A stretch of DNA of 64,000 bases, from the NCBI GenBank assembly GCA_038087015.1, contig JASBNA010000101.1, positions 41,219 to 105,218 on the forward strand. Reading direction: 5' to 3'. Position 1 is the stretch's first letter; each line of letters begins with the position of its first letter. Both the position numbers and the translations under genes were made by a program. This stretch comes from Cerrena zonata (lineage: Eukaryota > Basidiomycota > Agaricomycetes > Polyporales > Cerrenaceae). Below are positions 34,901-47,078 of the stretch, one piece after another. The notes under the pieces were generated by a model, which had not been told where the DNA came from, did not search any database, and worked only from the letters and a program-made list of their open reading frames with translations.

Positions 34901-37900
34901 GGCAATGGAAATAGGGTAAACGTGAACAAACATGTGGTTTCCTTGATGTCCGGCTCTACGGGAGATTAAGTGAGATAATATTAAATGCCCACACTCGACT
35001 GGGACGTACGGAAGACCACAGGGCTCCAATTCGGTGCCATGTTCTTCTACGTATTGACAGGGCTTGTTGCATTGATGAGATGTATGACAACTGTGTTCAC
35101 CCTCGTGGTACTTAGGACGTAGGCACAGTAGGTTGCATTTGACACACTGTAGGGCACATAGACGGATATTTGCTCGTAAACTGATCACCAAGTCTTCATA
35201 CAACCTACGAACATCTTCGAACCGGGGGGAGTCCGGTTTGAATCGGGCAGTATTGACCTGCAACCACTCAGAGACATGATTGGCGCGGTCCTGGGCTAGG
35301 TTATCCAAGAACTGTCCCAAGTCTTCTATCCAGTCCCGATCATTGGTGTCAAATCTTTGATCGAATGTACCCCATGTAGTCATGAGCGAGAAAAGGAAAC
35401 TTTCCTGTTCTTCAGACTGAACGTGCGCTTTGGTATCGGCGAGATAGAATTTGGCTGAGTTATCAGGCTTGTCAATGAGTATTCCCGAGTCGAAATCCTA
35501 TATATTTTGCATTACATGCATTTTGGGGTGACCATAGGACGAAGCCTGAAATAGTAGAAACGTACCCGAAGGGGTTCCGGTTCCGGTTCCAACTCCGTAA
35601 ATCCGTATGCTAATGCATTGGGTAGGAGCGATATCAATTGCTGGGCACGATGAGATGAGAGATTTTCTGCGGGGGTAGACTTAATCAGTATTCAGAGTCT
35701 CAGCTCGCTTGAAGCTTACGATCAAGTGCTCCCCAGTCATTGACCTATGACGAATAGATTAATGAAGACATGAACACTGGTTGCATGCAACTTGCCTTCA
35801 ATTTGGCCATCAACGTCTTCATGGTTTGTAGAAAAATTCCACCTGTAGGATGTGTTACCGGTTGTTCGTCGAGAATGCGCTTTAGCTTCGGAAATAGAGT
35901 GTAGAATCCTCTAGATTCAATCACTGGCCAAGGAATAATAGCGAGATTGCCATTATGTAACTTCGTAATGAAGTTAGAGCCTTGTTCGAGCTCAACGATC
36001 TTCTGGAATTTCAAGCTGAACCTAAACATGCGTGCTCTGATGAATAGTTGAGGTGCAAATACGGAGTTTCACTCTTACTCTCTTGTGATCTCCTGTTTAT
36101 CAGATTCAACAACGTCCTATAACATACTCCTTTAATATGATTATAGAATTGGTACGGATGTGATCCAAACCTTGATGATGATGACCAGTGTCGACTTGAA
36201 CAGTATTGGATTCGCAGCAGGATCTAATACAGTTGAGGATGATTGGAAGGAATGGAAGAGGCCAGTGATATCACGCGACAGGGCAAAATTATTTCGGAAC
36301 AGAACCTGATAAGGTCTTATTATCAGTATGTGAGGAAGTAGTAAAGACACGTATGTACCAGGTTCGACATCGCTGTGTTGAAGAGAACAAGAAGACTGTC
36401 TTCCTGCGCAGAACGTTCTATACTGTGAACTCCTATAGTAGCGTGTTAACAGACAATGTCATCCATATACGACTAGACAAACCTTCAAAATCTAATGCAA
36501 CGATCAATGAATCATCAGTAGGAGTCACAGACATCCAGACACCCTCGGTTGTGCGCATTGCTGATCCAGCAAAAGATGTGTCTACAAGATGGTTCAAGGC
36601 AAAACTCTTTCCTACTGATTGTTCGCCTAGAATTAGATTGTGAGCCCCAGCTACGGGTCACTCGTAATCAACAACATACCCATCGAAGAAACAACTCGTA
36701 CAGGCTGTTACAAAAGACTGATTGGTAATCATTGAAACCTGCGCATGAGAGTACACACCTTGGAAGCGAGATAGGACTGGAATATTGATTCATACCACCC
36801 AAAGGACAGGCTATCCACGATGTACTCTACGGTGGCACCTAGAAGTGACCGCTCTAGATCCACGGACCATACCCCATCCTTCAAAGGAATAAATCGATTG
36901 TCTCGCGTAACGGCGATGTGGATTGGAATTAGACAGAGGAGGTTCACAAGCCATTCACCACATTTGTAGGTGGAGATGTTTATGTTCCCGCTCGTCTTGA
37001 ACGCCTCATACGTAATTCCGCTGACAAGTATATCAGAGAGTTCCTTGTCTGTCGGTTTCCTAGTCGTTCTCTCGAAGTCGGAAATGAGGTTAGCAAGCTG
37101 GGCCTGGAAAGACTTGGGCTCCAATGGAGACACAAATATCAAAGAACGAGGATTGTCCTCGGTAATGACATTGGCCGTGGTACGTCGCACTGCGGGAACA
37201 ACTGGAAAACGGGTCCAAACGTCCGCGTGGCAATCGATCAGGGAATTGCACATCGTCAAGGTAGATGTACGATCTTTGGACACCTTCTTGCCACGCTCTT
37301 GGAAAGTGAATTCGGTCACTCGTCGCGAAATGTCCAGAATGAATGATTTACACTCGGAGCCATCATGGGAAAGTCCGACGTAATGAACTTTGGAACGATT
37401 TCCGATCGAAGTCATAACCCGAGAATCCTTCGGTAAGCCTTGCAATTGAAGACTTATACCAGTTGTGCTTCCAAAGTTTGACCAATGATAAGCACGAAGG
37501 TAAACCACATCGTCGTTAATTTCGGCAGTGAATAGGCATGAACCGTCCGGAGATGAATGAACGCTAAGCGGAATTCCAGACAGTTCCAATGATGTAGGTC
37601 TAAGGCTAATCAGCTACCTGACACAGATATGCCCTTGGACTAGATACACATACCGGAATGATTGAGTGTTGAGGGAATAGACACGCATGTGACCCACGTT
37701 ATCTATTAGGATGAGTTCCTCGCTGGAGCCGCATAGGAACGCAGCATGGCACAGAGATGTCTGGTTATCACTGTACCAAACCCTCAAGTCGATCTGCGAG
37801 CCGAACCCTTGTAATGAGTCGAATTTCTCATCAAAGAGGAAAACATTCAGGGACGACTGGGAGCGGATAGTCAGTTTGAAATTACCAGATACATGCTGCG

Positions 37901-40900
37901 TGCGGAAGACTACCTTGTCGGTAGCACACACTGCGAGCATGCGCTTGCTTTCATCGAATGCTAGCAGGAAATCATTGCCAACTTTCTCTTTGTGCAATTT
38001 CTTCTTAAACCTAGAGTTCTGTACGGCGTTTTCGATCGAGTCTGTGTGTTCGAGATAGATCAAGACTTCTTGTGTGTATTCTATAGCAAGAAGGCAACGC
38101 TCGTTGTGCAGCAGTTGTAAGTGTCTACAAGATTTGAGCGTGAGAATTGATTGATATATTTAAACAAATAGAAAACCCTTACGTCATACGAGATGTCGCA
38201 GGAATGCGAAACGAAAATGCCGAGCCTGAATGAATTTGTGGGCATGGCACGAAATTCGAGTCGTGATCCATTCGTAACATATGTTCATCCCCCTCTGTCA
38301 GCTTGAGGGGTCGAATGTTGTACCTCAGAGCAGCATCTGTGTGAGCTTCTCGACTACCGATGATATGGTAGAGACCTAGAGCGACTTAAAATATTGGTCT
38401 GTGGATTAATAAGGATAATTTACCTCCATAACCGATTCTAGGATGATTACCCCCACTGGTACGGACATCCTCCACCACCAAAACTCTGAGGTTCATGATG
38501 AGAAAAATCAAAATCAATGAAACAGTGTGTGAAGAGAGAAACTCACCCGTCAGTGCCATCACAATAAGCATTCTTAACATCAGCTAGGAATTTTCGCCGG
38601 GACTCGTCCTCTTGTTTTTGCCGCTCAGTCTTGATTTGGCCCTCAAGTTGAGATTTGAACAATTGAGACTGGGCATTTTCCGCGACAGTGACAAGATCCT
38701 TGGTCAGTTTTTCAAGTGTCTCCTTTAGGTACTCCTGAGCTAGAACGATAGTATCCATGATCATTTGAGAGAGTTGGGGATATTTATTAGCGATGGTTTG
38801 CAGGTGTAACAAGAACTTAGAATCATCAAGTTCGCTGGCCTGGATCTTGACCTTCCTACGATGGTCTGCGGTGAAGGTTTGTTCCGTTTGAGATGTACCG
38901 AAAACGGCGTGGGGTATATAACGCGTGATAGCATGTGCACCGCCTTTGACTACTTGCGTCCATGAACGATCGCCAGTGGAATCCTCTTCCCTTTGAATGA
39001 GGGCCAGCCTATCCTCTTCGGTCATGTTATTGTGTTGTTCAAAAAGCTGTTCGATCAGTAAGATTGATTCCTTCTTATCGATGTAAGACCGTTTGGAGAT
39101 TCTGCTGAGAGACTTCTCCTTCTCCTTGGCTGTCTTGGACAATCGCTCCTTGATAGACGGTTGGTCCTTGAACAGCTCATCGAGGAAACCTATTTGAACT
39201 GGTCAACAAAAAATGACATTGAGCATAGAGAGATTTAGTCACATTCTAACTCTGTCTCAGTCTGGCCCGGGGGTAAGTTAACCATGGTGCTGGAGTCGAG
39301 GGAACTAGAAGAGTATTAGAGATATGACTACACTACACAACAAATAATACATACGGGTACTTCGACAACACCACCTTGACCACATAGAGCTGAATTGCAG
39401 AAGCCAATAGCGCCCGCTGACCTTCGAGTTTCGCCTTTATTTCTTCGTCGCGAGCAGTCAGAATTGCATTGAAGCTATCGTCTGCTACCTTTCTTGACTC
39501 GATGAGGGCATTGACTGCGGCGAGGGAACGTGGATGGCCTAGACGATACTGCAATAGGATTTGGAGAGCTTCTTCTGAAAGACTTTCGCTGAGGGTAAAT
39601 TGCTCAGATGTCCTATAACAAAACACGATATATAATCAGATGTTTGAACATTTTCCTTTGGCTGATGCGTACAAGAGTCGTTCAAGATTGTAAGAGATAT
39701 ACGGATCATTCGTCCTGGTTTTCTTTCGCTGTGGCGGGACGTATTCGACGTTCATATACCCAGTAACAGTTTCTCCCATAACCAGAGAAGGAACGAAGAG
39801 ATCAGGGTCAAGATCGCTGTCTTCCGGCAACTTCGCCTTATCCACTTTAGAAAGGTCCAGCTAATTGTTTTAAATATTCAAACAGATGCAGAAAATTTTG
39901 AGAAAGTAACCTACCGTAAAACCAGATCGAATGCTAACATTCTCCTCCTGTTCATTGGTTTTCGCTACTTGGAAGGTGAATAACCTGTCAGCGTCGTCAT
40001 CGCTGTCATTATCAATTTGGGAGTCTTGATGGTTTGAATTGCTCCATACAATCCTGTGGGCATCTTCGTCCGAGATTAGGGAAATGACTTGATCGCAAAT
40101 CTTCGTAAGGTATCTGGGAAATAGTTGAGCAGGATATCTCCACTGAGAGAAGTTAGTGAGTACCTCATGAAAGTTACCCTGTTACGCTGAACAGATGAGA
40201 TTGCATCATCTTTCCAAGTGGTATCTTCAGGCCAGTAGATAACGTAAAGTGTTGAGCTGGAATAAGGACCCAGAATGTATAAACCAGATCGCAAAGTGGG
40301 GCCAGTCCGATTTAGTTCAGTGTCTCGCAGCATATCGGCACTATCACGCACGCACAATACGGTCAAACTAGACTTAAACAAAAGATGAAGATGATAACAA
40401 CATACACTTGCTCGTCAAGGGCTTGGATGTCGGAAAGAAATCTAATGATCTTGTTTCGACTGCCGTAGATACCAAGAGGCTTTATCGGGAGGCGATCCAA
40501 AGCCTGGAAATCTACTTTCGTCATGGATGCATATGCGCCTGGAAGAACACTGTTAATAAAACTGCCCAGCGACTCCTGGGAGATAATGATCTTGTCAACT
40601 AGTTCATATAGTTAGCACAACCGACCCTGCAACCAGCAAGCTTCAAGAACACACCCAGGACCGCCGCTTCCCCGTTCAGTAAAAAGATCGAGAATACGGT
40701 ACATATTGTTGATTGACTTAACGATGTCAAATGCTTCCTGGGGTGTTTCGTTTACTTGGAGTTCATGGCCGCCGCCAGCCTGGCTCTCAGCTGCAACGTC
40801 AGATGACTTGGATGCTTCTGTCGTTGCATTGGCGGGAGGCTGATCGAGGACCATGGCCTCTGGTACAGAGATGATGCCAGTTGGGCGTAAATATGTTAGT

Positions 40901-41530
40901 AGCATTGTCCCGAAACTTGTTCGGAACGTCCAGCATGAATTGAGGATTCAGTACGTTGGATACTAGGGTCCACCTCGAAATGTGCATTGTCCGAGGGTTC
41001 CGATCTCCTGGAAGGGAATATCACGGGTGGTGAATATATCGGACATGACCACATCCGGATTGGGGGCCATAGAATGATCGATATCCAACCCTTCTGTAGT
41101 CTCCCTTAGGCAGACTCTAGCAAGCTGAGACTTGCTTATACCCTTCTGTGGTCTCAGGCTTGGTAGGATCCTTCACAGTTCCCGGAATTGACTTGGATGA
41201 CCCAACCCGTAAGAAGTTCCTCGTTTTCTTTCGGACTATGCCTTTGTCGCCGCTTGATGAGAATGCAGTCTGGATCTTCGTGAATCAGATATTCCCGTCG
41301 GAGTCCAAGGTGATGAAGCGTACCGAACTGTCTCCAATAGATTGAGACGACCCAGAAGTTCGTGCAAGTTCTGAGTGCAAAGAGTACCATATGAATTCTA
41401 GTTGGAAAAGATCGTACCCAAACATACCCGCATTAGTTCTGTTCCCTCTGGCGATTGAAAGGATAGATTTCGTCAGAGTTCGCCATTTGCTAGGTTTCTC
41501 GCCGGGTGGTTCATTCGCAGACTTGTCCAT
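31977..41530 (-). CDS. Giant GTPase / Cys-rich / von Willebrand A protein, copy B
   Basis: Tandem paralogue of copy A with the same domain order and matching intron phases. Exon 1 is 41530-41428 (MDKSANEPPGEKPSKW). Exon 2 (41370-41324) is 47 bases, exactly as in copy A. The N-terminal helical region lies at 38.5-41.5 kb, the propeller-like region at 36.7-38.5 kb and the GTPase domain at about 35.3-36.7 kb. That domain has P-loop GEQSVGKS at about 36605-36627, TTEGVWMS and LDFEG. The Cys/His-rich region is at 33.0-35.2 kb and the vWA at 32.0-33.0 kb, with MIDAS DRSSS, GTNYT and SDG. The vWA and GTPase regions match copy A closely, while the coiled N-terminus is much more diverged. Exon 3 (from 41275) meets an in-frame TAG at 41117-41119 and later frame offsets down to about 40865. 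Either a longer intron is removed there or the N-terminus is damaged. Downstream of about 40865 the frame is open. Confidence 0.75.
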
Positions 41531-41620
41531 CGTAATCAGAATTGAGTTTTGGCGTGCTAATTAGAGGGGGCAGAGTGGAAGTTGGAAACGCAGAGTACTA
41601 AGTAGTTCAAGGGCACGAGT

Positions 41621-41628
41621 TATATATA
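41621..41628 (-). promoter_or_regulatory. TATA-like box of copy B
   Basis: TATATATA lies about 91 bases upstream of the copy B start codon at 41530 and corresponds to the element upstream of copy A at 30815-30821. Confidence 0.45.
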
Positions 41629-41769
41629 CCGCACGGAGTCATGCGGTGACTCAGAGACGTTCTCGCCCCAGATATGCTCTAATAGCGAGGGATCGTTCGG
41701 TCATAATAGCAGCTGCCTCACCTGGAATTACTGCCTTCTGCACATGTAATCGGCCTATATAGATGTTCC

Positions 41770-41825
41770 AGAAGACTGATCGTCACTGATAGAATCATTA
41801 GAGCCTGTGTTTGCCGCAAAATGAA
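41770..41825. repeat. Promoter-distal duplicated block, copy B side
   Basis: Matches 30948-31014: AGAAGACTGATCGTCACTGA with one difference, then TTTGCCGCAAAATGAA without difference. It is evidence that the duplicated unit extends at least 300 bases beyond the GTPase start codons. Confidence 0.7.
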
Positions 41826-42645
41826 TCCCATGAAGGAGACACGCAGGTCGTAATACGTTATCTAGCTCATGCGTGATGATAGGCTCAGCTACAGCCTCTT
41901 TCCAGGATGAGTACATGATTTGGGTAGTATTGAATGCGACCGAGACAACGTCTAGGGATGATTTCATGAACAGTTCTACTTATGCAACTACTAGTAATTC
42001 GAACTGACTCGCCTATCCATCATGATGACAATTGAATATTGAAGCTTGAAGCTTAAAAACTGATCATTGGGCAGAATGAAGTAACAGTAAACTTGTGAAC
42101 GAGTTCAAGTTATTGTTACACCAGACACAATGTTCCCTAGTAGTCGAAGGCGGCAAGGAGATCATCTCAATAGAACCGTAGAAATGTAGTAGGGTTTCCG
42201 AATCGACTAGTACGTACGCGTACGGCAGAAGGCTGCCATCTAGTCGATGCATCGATGACCCCGATGAGTTGAAGCATCGTGCATCATGATCGAACCCGAG
42301 CCCCTCCCAGACTTACACCCCGACCTGCGTCCTTAACTTCGTGGATGTCACATTTCTATGATGAACAAAGATGGCAGCCTCTGTGGAAGATATCCCATTT
42401 CGTATTGCGTTGTTATGCAACGTTCGGGGCGTGATAGATCCGAAGATTGGCATGGGCTTTTCTTAGCCATGCTGAGCAATTGTCTCGAGACTTGAGCTGG
42501 CAAAACCCAATCTTTTCTTCATCTTCTCCAACTTCAAGTCTGTGCTTTCGTTCGATCTTCAGGGTCATTCCTGGATTTAAGGCGGTAGCCTCTTCACTGG
42601 CTCACCACCGACACTCCTTTGGTTTTATGCTGGTTGGCCTTTTCG

Positions 42646-44289
42646 ATGTTGTGTAACGTAGTCGTGCTCTTGGCGCTCGCGGTTTGCAGCTTGTCCGCAC
42701 CGACACCCATTCAAGCTCGTAAGCACAGTAGTATCCAAGTCTGACATTAGGGAACTGTTACTCATTTAAACTCTTAGGTTTGGATGAGGTCTCATCAGCT
42801 GTGTCCAGCATCCCACTCACGGAATCTATCCTTTCGTCACGGAGTTCATCACTTTCCTCTGGTGCTTCGTCCACCACGGCTAATATATCGTCAGTTTCCA
42901 CCACCAGTAATCCAAGTACCGTTCAAGTGACTGTGGAACCTACGAATAGTGCTTCTCAATCGGGACAAGTCAATACCATTCCGACTTCCCTCTCTCCGTC
43001 TTCTGCAGAGAAATCGAGCATCTCTGAAACCGAAATCTCAACTAGCATTTCGTTCGTACCTCCAATATTCCCCACCGGTACTGTGATCACAAACACTCAG
43101 ACTATTCTCTCCTCGCCATTGGCTAGTAGCATTACAGAGTCTATCTCTGCGTCCTCCGGCCAGGCAGTTTCTTCCTTCTCGCAGACGGGCTCTACAGTGC
43201 CGAGCACTTCATTTTCGATTCCTTCCAGTTTTTCGTCTGTACCTTCCTCTCCCTCTTCCGCAACTTCTGCTTTGATAGCCAGTACAACTTCGTCTATTAT
43301 TGGCCCTTCTGCAAGCCAGGGCGTATCTTCTCTTTCTCAGTCCATCACTTCGTTAGATACGACAATCATTTCATCATCATTTACCAGGTCATTCACCACT
43401 CTTCCATCTGAATCCCTGAGTGCAACATCTTCCATTGAGAGCTTGTCTCTATCCACCGCCCTACCATCTCCTTCGTTCACCAATGGTGTATCGGCATCTA
43501 TCATTACCCCTTCAACCATCATCCCATCTCAATCTCGCTCCGTCACTGACATCCCTACACAATCATCATCCTCCGAAACTAATAGTGCACTCTCCACTCA
43601 ACCCCCCGTCTCTTCCAGCACGACTACAAGTTCTGCTATCGCGAACTCATCTCCTACAGGCACCACTAGTAATGGTTCCTCACTAGCATCCTCGCAAGTA
43701 TCCAGTTCCGCTTCTCCAACTCGCACTCGCCTACCCTTGCCGTTCCCAAAACCTTCTACCGGTCCTGCGGAGATCGCGGCATACCTGGGTGGGCACAATG
43801 GTGCACGAGCTCAGCATGGAGCTGAACCCTTGACGTGGTCGAGCTCCCTTGCCGAGAGCGCAACTGGTTGGGCCGAAGCTTGTAAATTCAGTCACACAAA
43901 TGGCGCTTTAGGACCATACGGCGATAATATTGCTGCTGGAACGGGGATCTTCACGGCTGGCGCCGCGGTGTCTAGGTTCACGGATGAATTGTGTACGTTC
44001 CTCTCCAACTGCTTCTATCTTGGACTATCTGATTATGTCTGGCTTTAGATGACCCTAAACAGCCTCAACTCAACCATCTGACACAGGTCATATGGAAGAA
44101 CACTACAGAGGTCGGCTGCGGTGTTGGCGTCTGTGACAATATTTTCCCAAAGAGTGCTGGTCCTACAACCCTGCACGTCTGTTTGTATAACCCAGTGGGT
44201 AACGTTGTAGGACAAGAAAGGTATGACAAACGTTCTCGTCGCAACTATTGTTCTAATCTTACGTTCGATTTAGGGATAACTTACAGTGA
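42646..44289 (+). CDS. Secreted CAP/SCP (PR-1-like) protein with long Ser/Thr-rich stalk
   Basis: Four exons: 42646-42718, 42778-43992, 44049-44220 and 44274-44289. They sum to 1,476 bases, or 491 residues. Exon 1 encodes a signal peptide (MLCNVVVLLALAVCSLSA). Residues of about 25-350 are a mucin-like Ser/Thr/Pro stalk, likely heavily O-glycosylated. The CAP domain starts at about 355 (AYLGGHNGARAQHG, LTWSSSLAESATGWAEAC, SHTNGALGPYGDNIA). It continues through HLTQVIWKNTTEVGCGVGVC to LHVCLYNPVGNVVGQ, the standard CAP signature motifs with His and Glu retained. Fungal CAP proteins are extracellular and several bind sterols or lipids. A cell-wall or secreted role is inferred. The last exon is 16 bases (DNLQ plus stop), so the exact C-terminus is the least certain part. 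Confidence 0.88.
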
Positions 44290-44990
44290 AGACGTATATA
44301 TCTCGATCAAATTTCGACGTTATTTGCTTCCATCTTGATTGCAGGGTATCTAATTGAGGGACCATGTTCCTCGTCCGCTCTTTCCGCTTTCGCTTTGCAA
44401 CTGTTTACTGTTTTGACGTCTGGTTGTCAGTGCTGTTATCTATCACAGAGTTACCAGTAGTGCGCGGGCGTAGCAATGTCATCGTGTATCCTTACCATGT
44501 TTGTAGACCAATTGGGTGTATACTATTATTCCGACAATCTTGGGCTGATGGATTATGACGTGCCTGCTGTGGAGGATTGTTGACTTACATGACAGGTTAG
44601 CACCCTCTGTCTGGTACATCATAACGAATCCCGCTATTACGGATAAAGACTACATTCGGTGCTGACCATGATACCGCAACCTCCACGCTGCGTTGATAAA
44701 TTAACAACTGCGATTGAAGTGGACAATGTGCTACAACGTGGCCGGAACACGGGTTTGCTATTTCCGAAGCTTCTTTCGCCTACCCGCGAAGCAGAGGTGT
44801 AATATACACAACATTCACGTATACGAGGAGAAACATAAATTGACAGCAATCGTAACTGTATTGTACACGGGTAACGAGGCAATCCAAACGGCAGAGCATA
44901 ATGACGGAGAAAGAATGAAAGAGAGTTGGGTTTGGACTGATTAACACACAACAAAATTCGAAAAGAGCGGGAACATCGGTATCATCCACT
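44290..44990. other. Convergent intergenic interval
   Basis: Lies between the CAP stop and the first P450 stop. It holds only short open frames without domain character. Confidence 0.45.
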
Positions 44991-47078
44991 TTACCATGAT
45001 TCATTGGCAGAGTCGTGGATTAACTTAATGGCAGCCTCTGAACGGGGCTTATAGACGCAAGGAACAGCAGTAGGGCCACTAGAAGTCACCGGATGTCAGA
45101 TTACAAACCGAGGAAAGGGCGAGAAAGCGGGCATACGAGAGGAAGCCAGACATCATCTGAGAAGCAGCAAGCAGGTCCGCGGGATTGCCGTCCTTGTCGC
45201 ATTCAGCAACGACGTTGAAGCAATGCAAGGTAGTTGCAACCACAATGAAAAGGGAATCGTTACTCAAGAAACGACCGGGGCAAATCCTTCATAACAGAAG
45301 TCAATCATTGGAAACCATTGAACGTAATTTGTCTTCTCACCGACGGCCATATCCGAAGGAGAAAGTCGTAGGGTCACGAATCTCTGGGTTGAGTTTGCCA
45401 TCTTTGGTTAGGAACCTCTCAGGCTTGAAGCTCTCAGGATCAGGGTACTCCTCGGGGTTGTGCAGCATCCCCCTATAGAACGTTCTGATCAGAGGCCAAT
45501 AGCGATATCGATTCGCCGTTGTGTCTTACCATGAGTTGGGGATAAGCGTCGTGCCCTTGGGAATTAAATAGCCGTTATATTCGTCGTCCTGTGTCGATTT
45601 ATGAGGGATGGCGAAGGGAGTTACAGGCAGCCATCGCATGGCTTCCAATACGATAGCGCGACAGCAAGGCAGGGATTCGTAATCACCAAAGTCAGGAAGA
45701 CGGTTCGGGCCAACGACGGAGTCAAGTTCAGCCTGTGCCCTGCGTTGGAATTCCTGGTTAATGGTGATACCTAGAATGAAACCTTGACCGGCGGCGGTAG
45801 TCTGTTATAACCTAGTTTTAGGTCTTGAACACCTAATAGACGAAGATGACCTACGGTGTCGAAACCAGCTGAGAAAGAGGTTAGGACATATTTCCAGAAT
45901 AACGTTATGGATACTAACCGGCATAAGCAACACCCATGGTATCCCGGGCATCAATCTCCATTGCCTCTTGTTCTTTCCTGTCCGTGTATGTTTCTCTCGC
46001 CTCCTTGATCAACGAGTACACTACGGATGGCATTTCAATACCGTTGTCCTATAATATCATTTAGAACAAGTCTATCATGAGCCGGATATGTTGACGCACC
46101 GCAGCTTCCCTGACAGTTTCGAAAGGATAATGGACCATACGCTCGGTATAGGATCGGTATTGCTCAGCAAGCTTCTTGAAGGATGCTCCGGGTACCCAGC
46201 TAGGAATCCAACTAAGCCATGGAACGAACTCAATCCAATATGCTCCAGGGACCTTGGCATAGCTCAGCCCTTCCAAAGCCTTTTGGGCCCATTCGATAAA
46301 CTGATCATGCATGCTGGTGATGGTCATGCCATAGGTGACCTTCATAATAATAGCCGCGAAAGTCCTGTAGAGTCCTTTTAGAACAGTTCAGAACAGGAGA
46401 CCACAAATTCTTCTTACAAACGAATTTCGTCGACGGTGCCAGTGGGGTTTTCTAGCATTCGACGAACGTAGCTACGAGCATTCTGGACCTGGATGGGGTG
46501 ATACTTGGACACTACAGTAGGGGCGAAGTGTTGATGGAATTGCTTGCGATGTTTCCTCCATTTGGCAGTGTAGCTCAAGAATCCAAAGTCCCAATCCCAG
46601 TACATTCTGTATAAGGCGATCGATCATGATAATGCATTCGTTGATCGAATCACAGAAGCCACTTACAACCTGTCCATTACAGTTTCTTGACGATCGGAAT
46701 ATAAGTGAGACCTTTTTTCCATCAAGTCGAAAGCTGCTTTAGCACTTCCAACCATGATAGTCGGTTGCATAGGGAGATCAAGAAATACCAGGTCACCTGT
46801 CATATACACCACAGTCCGAGGTCAGAAAGGGGGGATATGAATCAAATGATAAACTCACCGTAGGTATCCGTCCAGTCTCGGAATCCTTCCCAAGGTCGCT
46901 CGAGGGGCATGTCGAACACATTGCCGAAAAGCCAGTGTGGTTTGGGACCAGGGGGAAGAGGGAGACTTCTCAGACCAGATGATTTCGACTGTCGATGTTT
47001 GTAAAGAATGAAACCTAGCGCAATGGCAAGGGGTATAACGACACGAAGGTTCTCGGAGAGTAGTAACACCAGTCCCAT
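44991..47078 (-). CDS. Cytochrome P450 monooxygenase, cluster member 1
   Basis: Multi-exon P450 of about 500 residues. An N-terminal membrane anchor (MGLVLLLSENLRVVIPLAIA) precedes the Pro-rich hinge LPLPPGPKPHWLFGN. The helix C motif region is WRKHRKQFHQHF. The I-helix AGFDTTTAAG is split by a 14-base microexon at 45855-45868. The ExxR motif is EAMR and the heme loop is FGYGRR then ICPGRFL, with the Cys ligand present. The first exon is 47078-46859. The last exon, after an intron in the C-terminal segment, ends in YKPRSEAAIKLI...ESW with TAA at 44991-44993. It belongs to the Agaricomycete group often annotated as O-methylsterigmatocystin oxidoreductase-like. The substrate is unknown. It is the leftmost of three P450s in the same orientation. 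Confidence 0.9.

Larger units (their letters stand above)
41531..42645. other. Divergent promoter region between copy B and the CAP gene
   Basis: Contains the copy B promoter (TATA-like box and duplicated upstream blocks) and the 5' region of the CAP gene. No supported gene lies within it. Confidence 0.5.
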
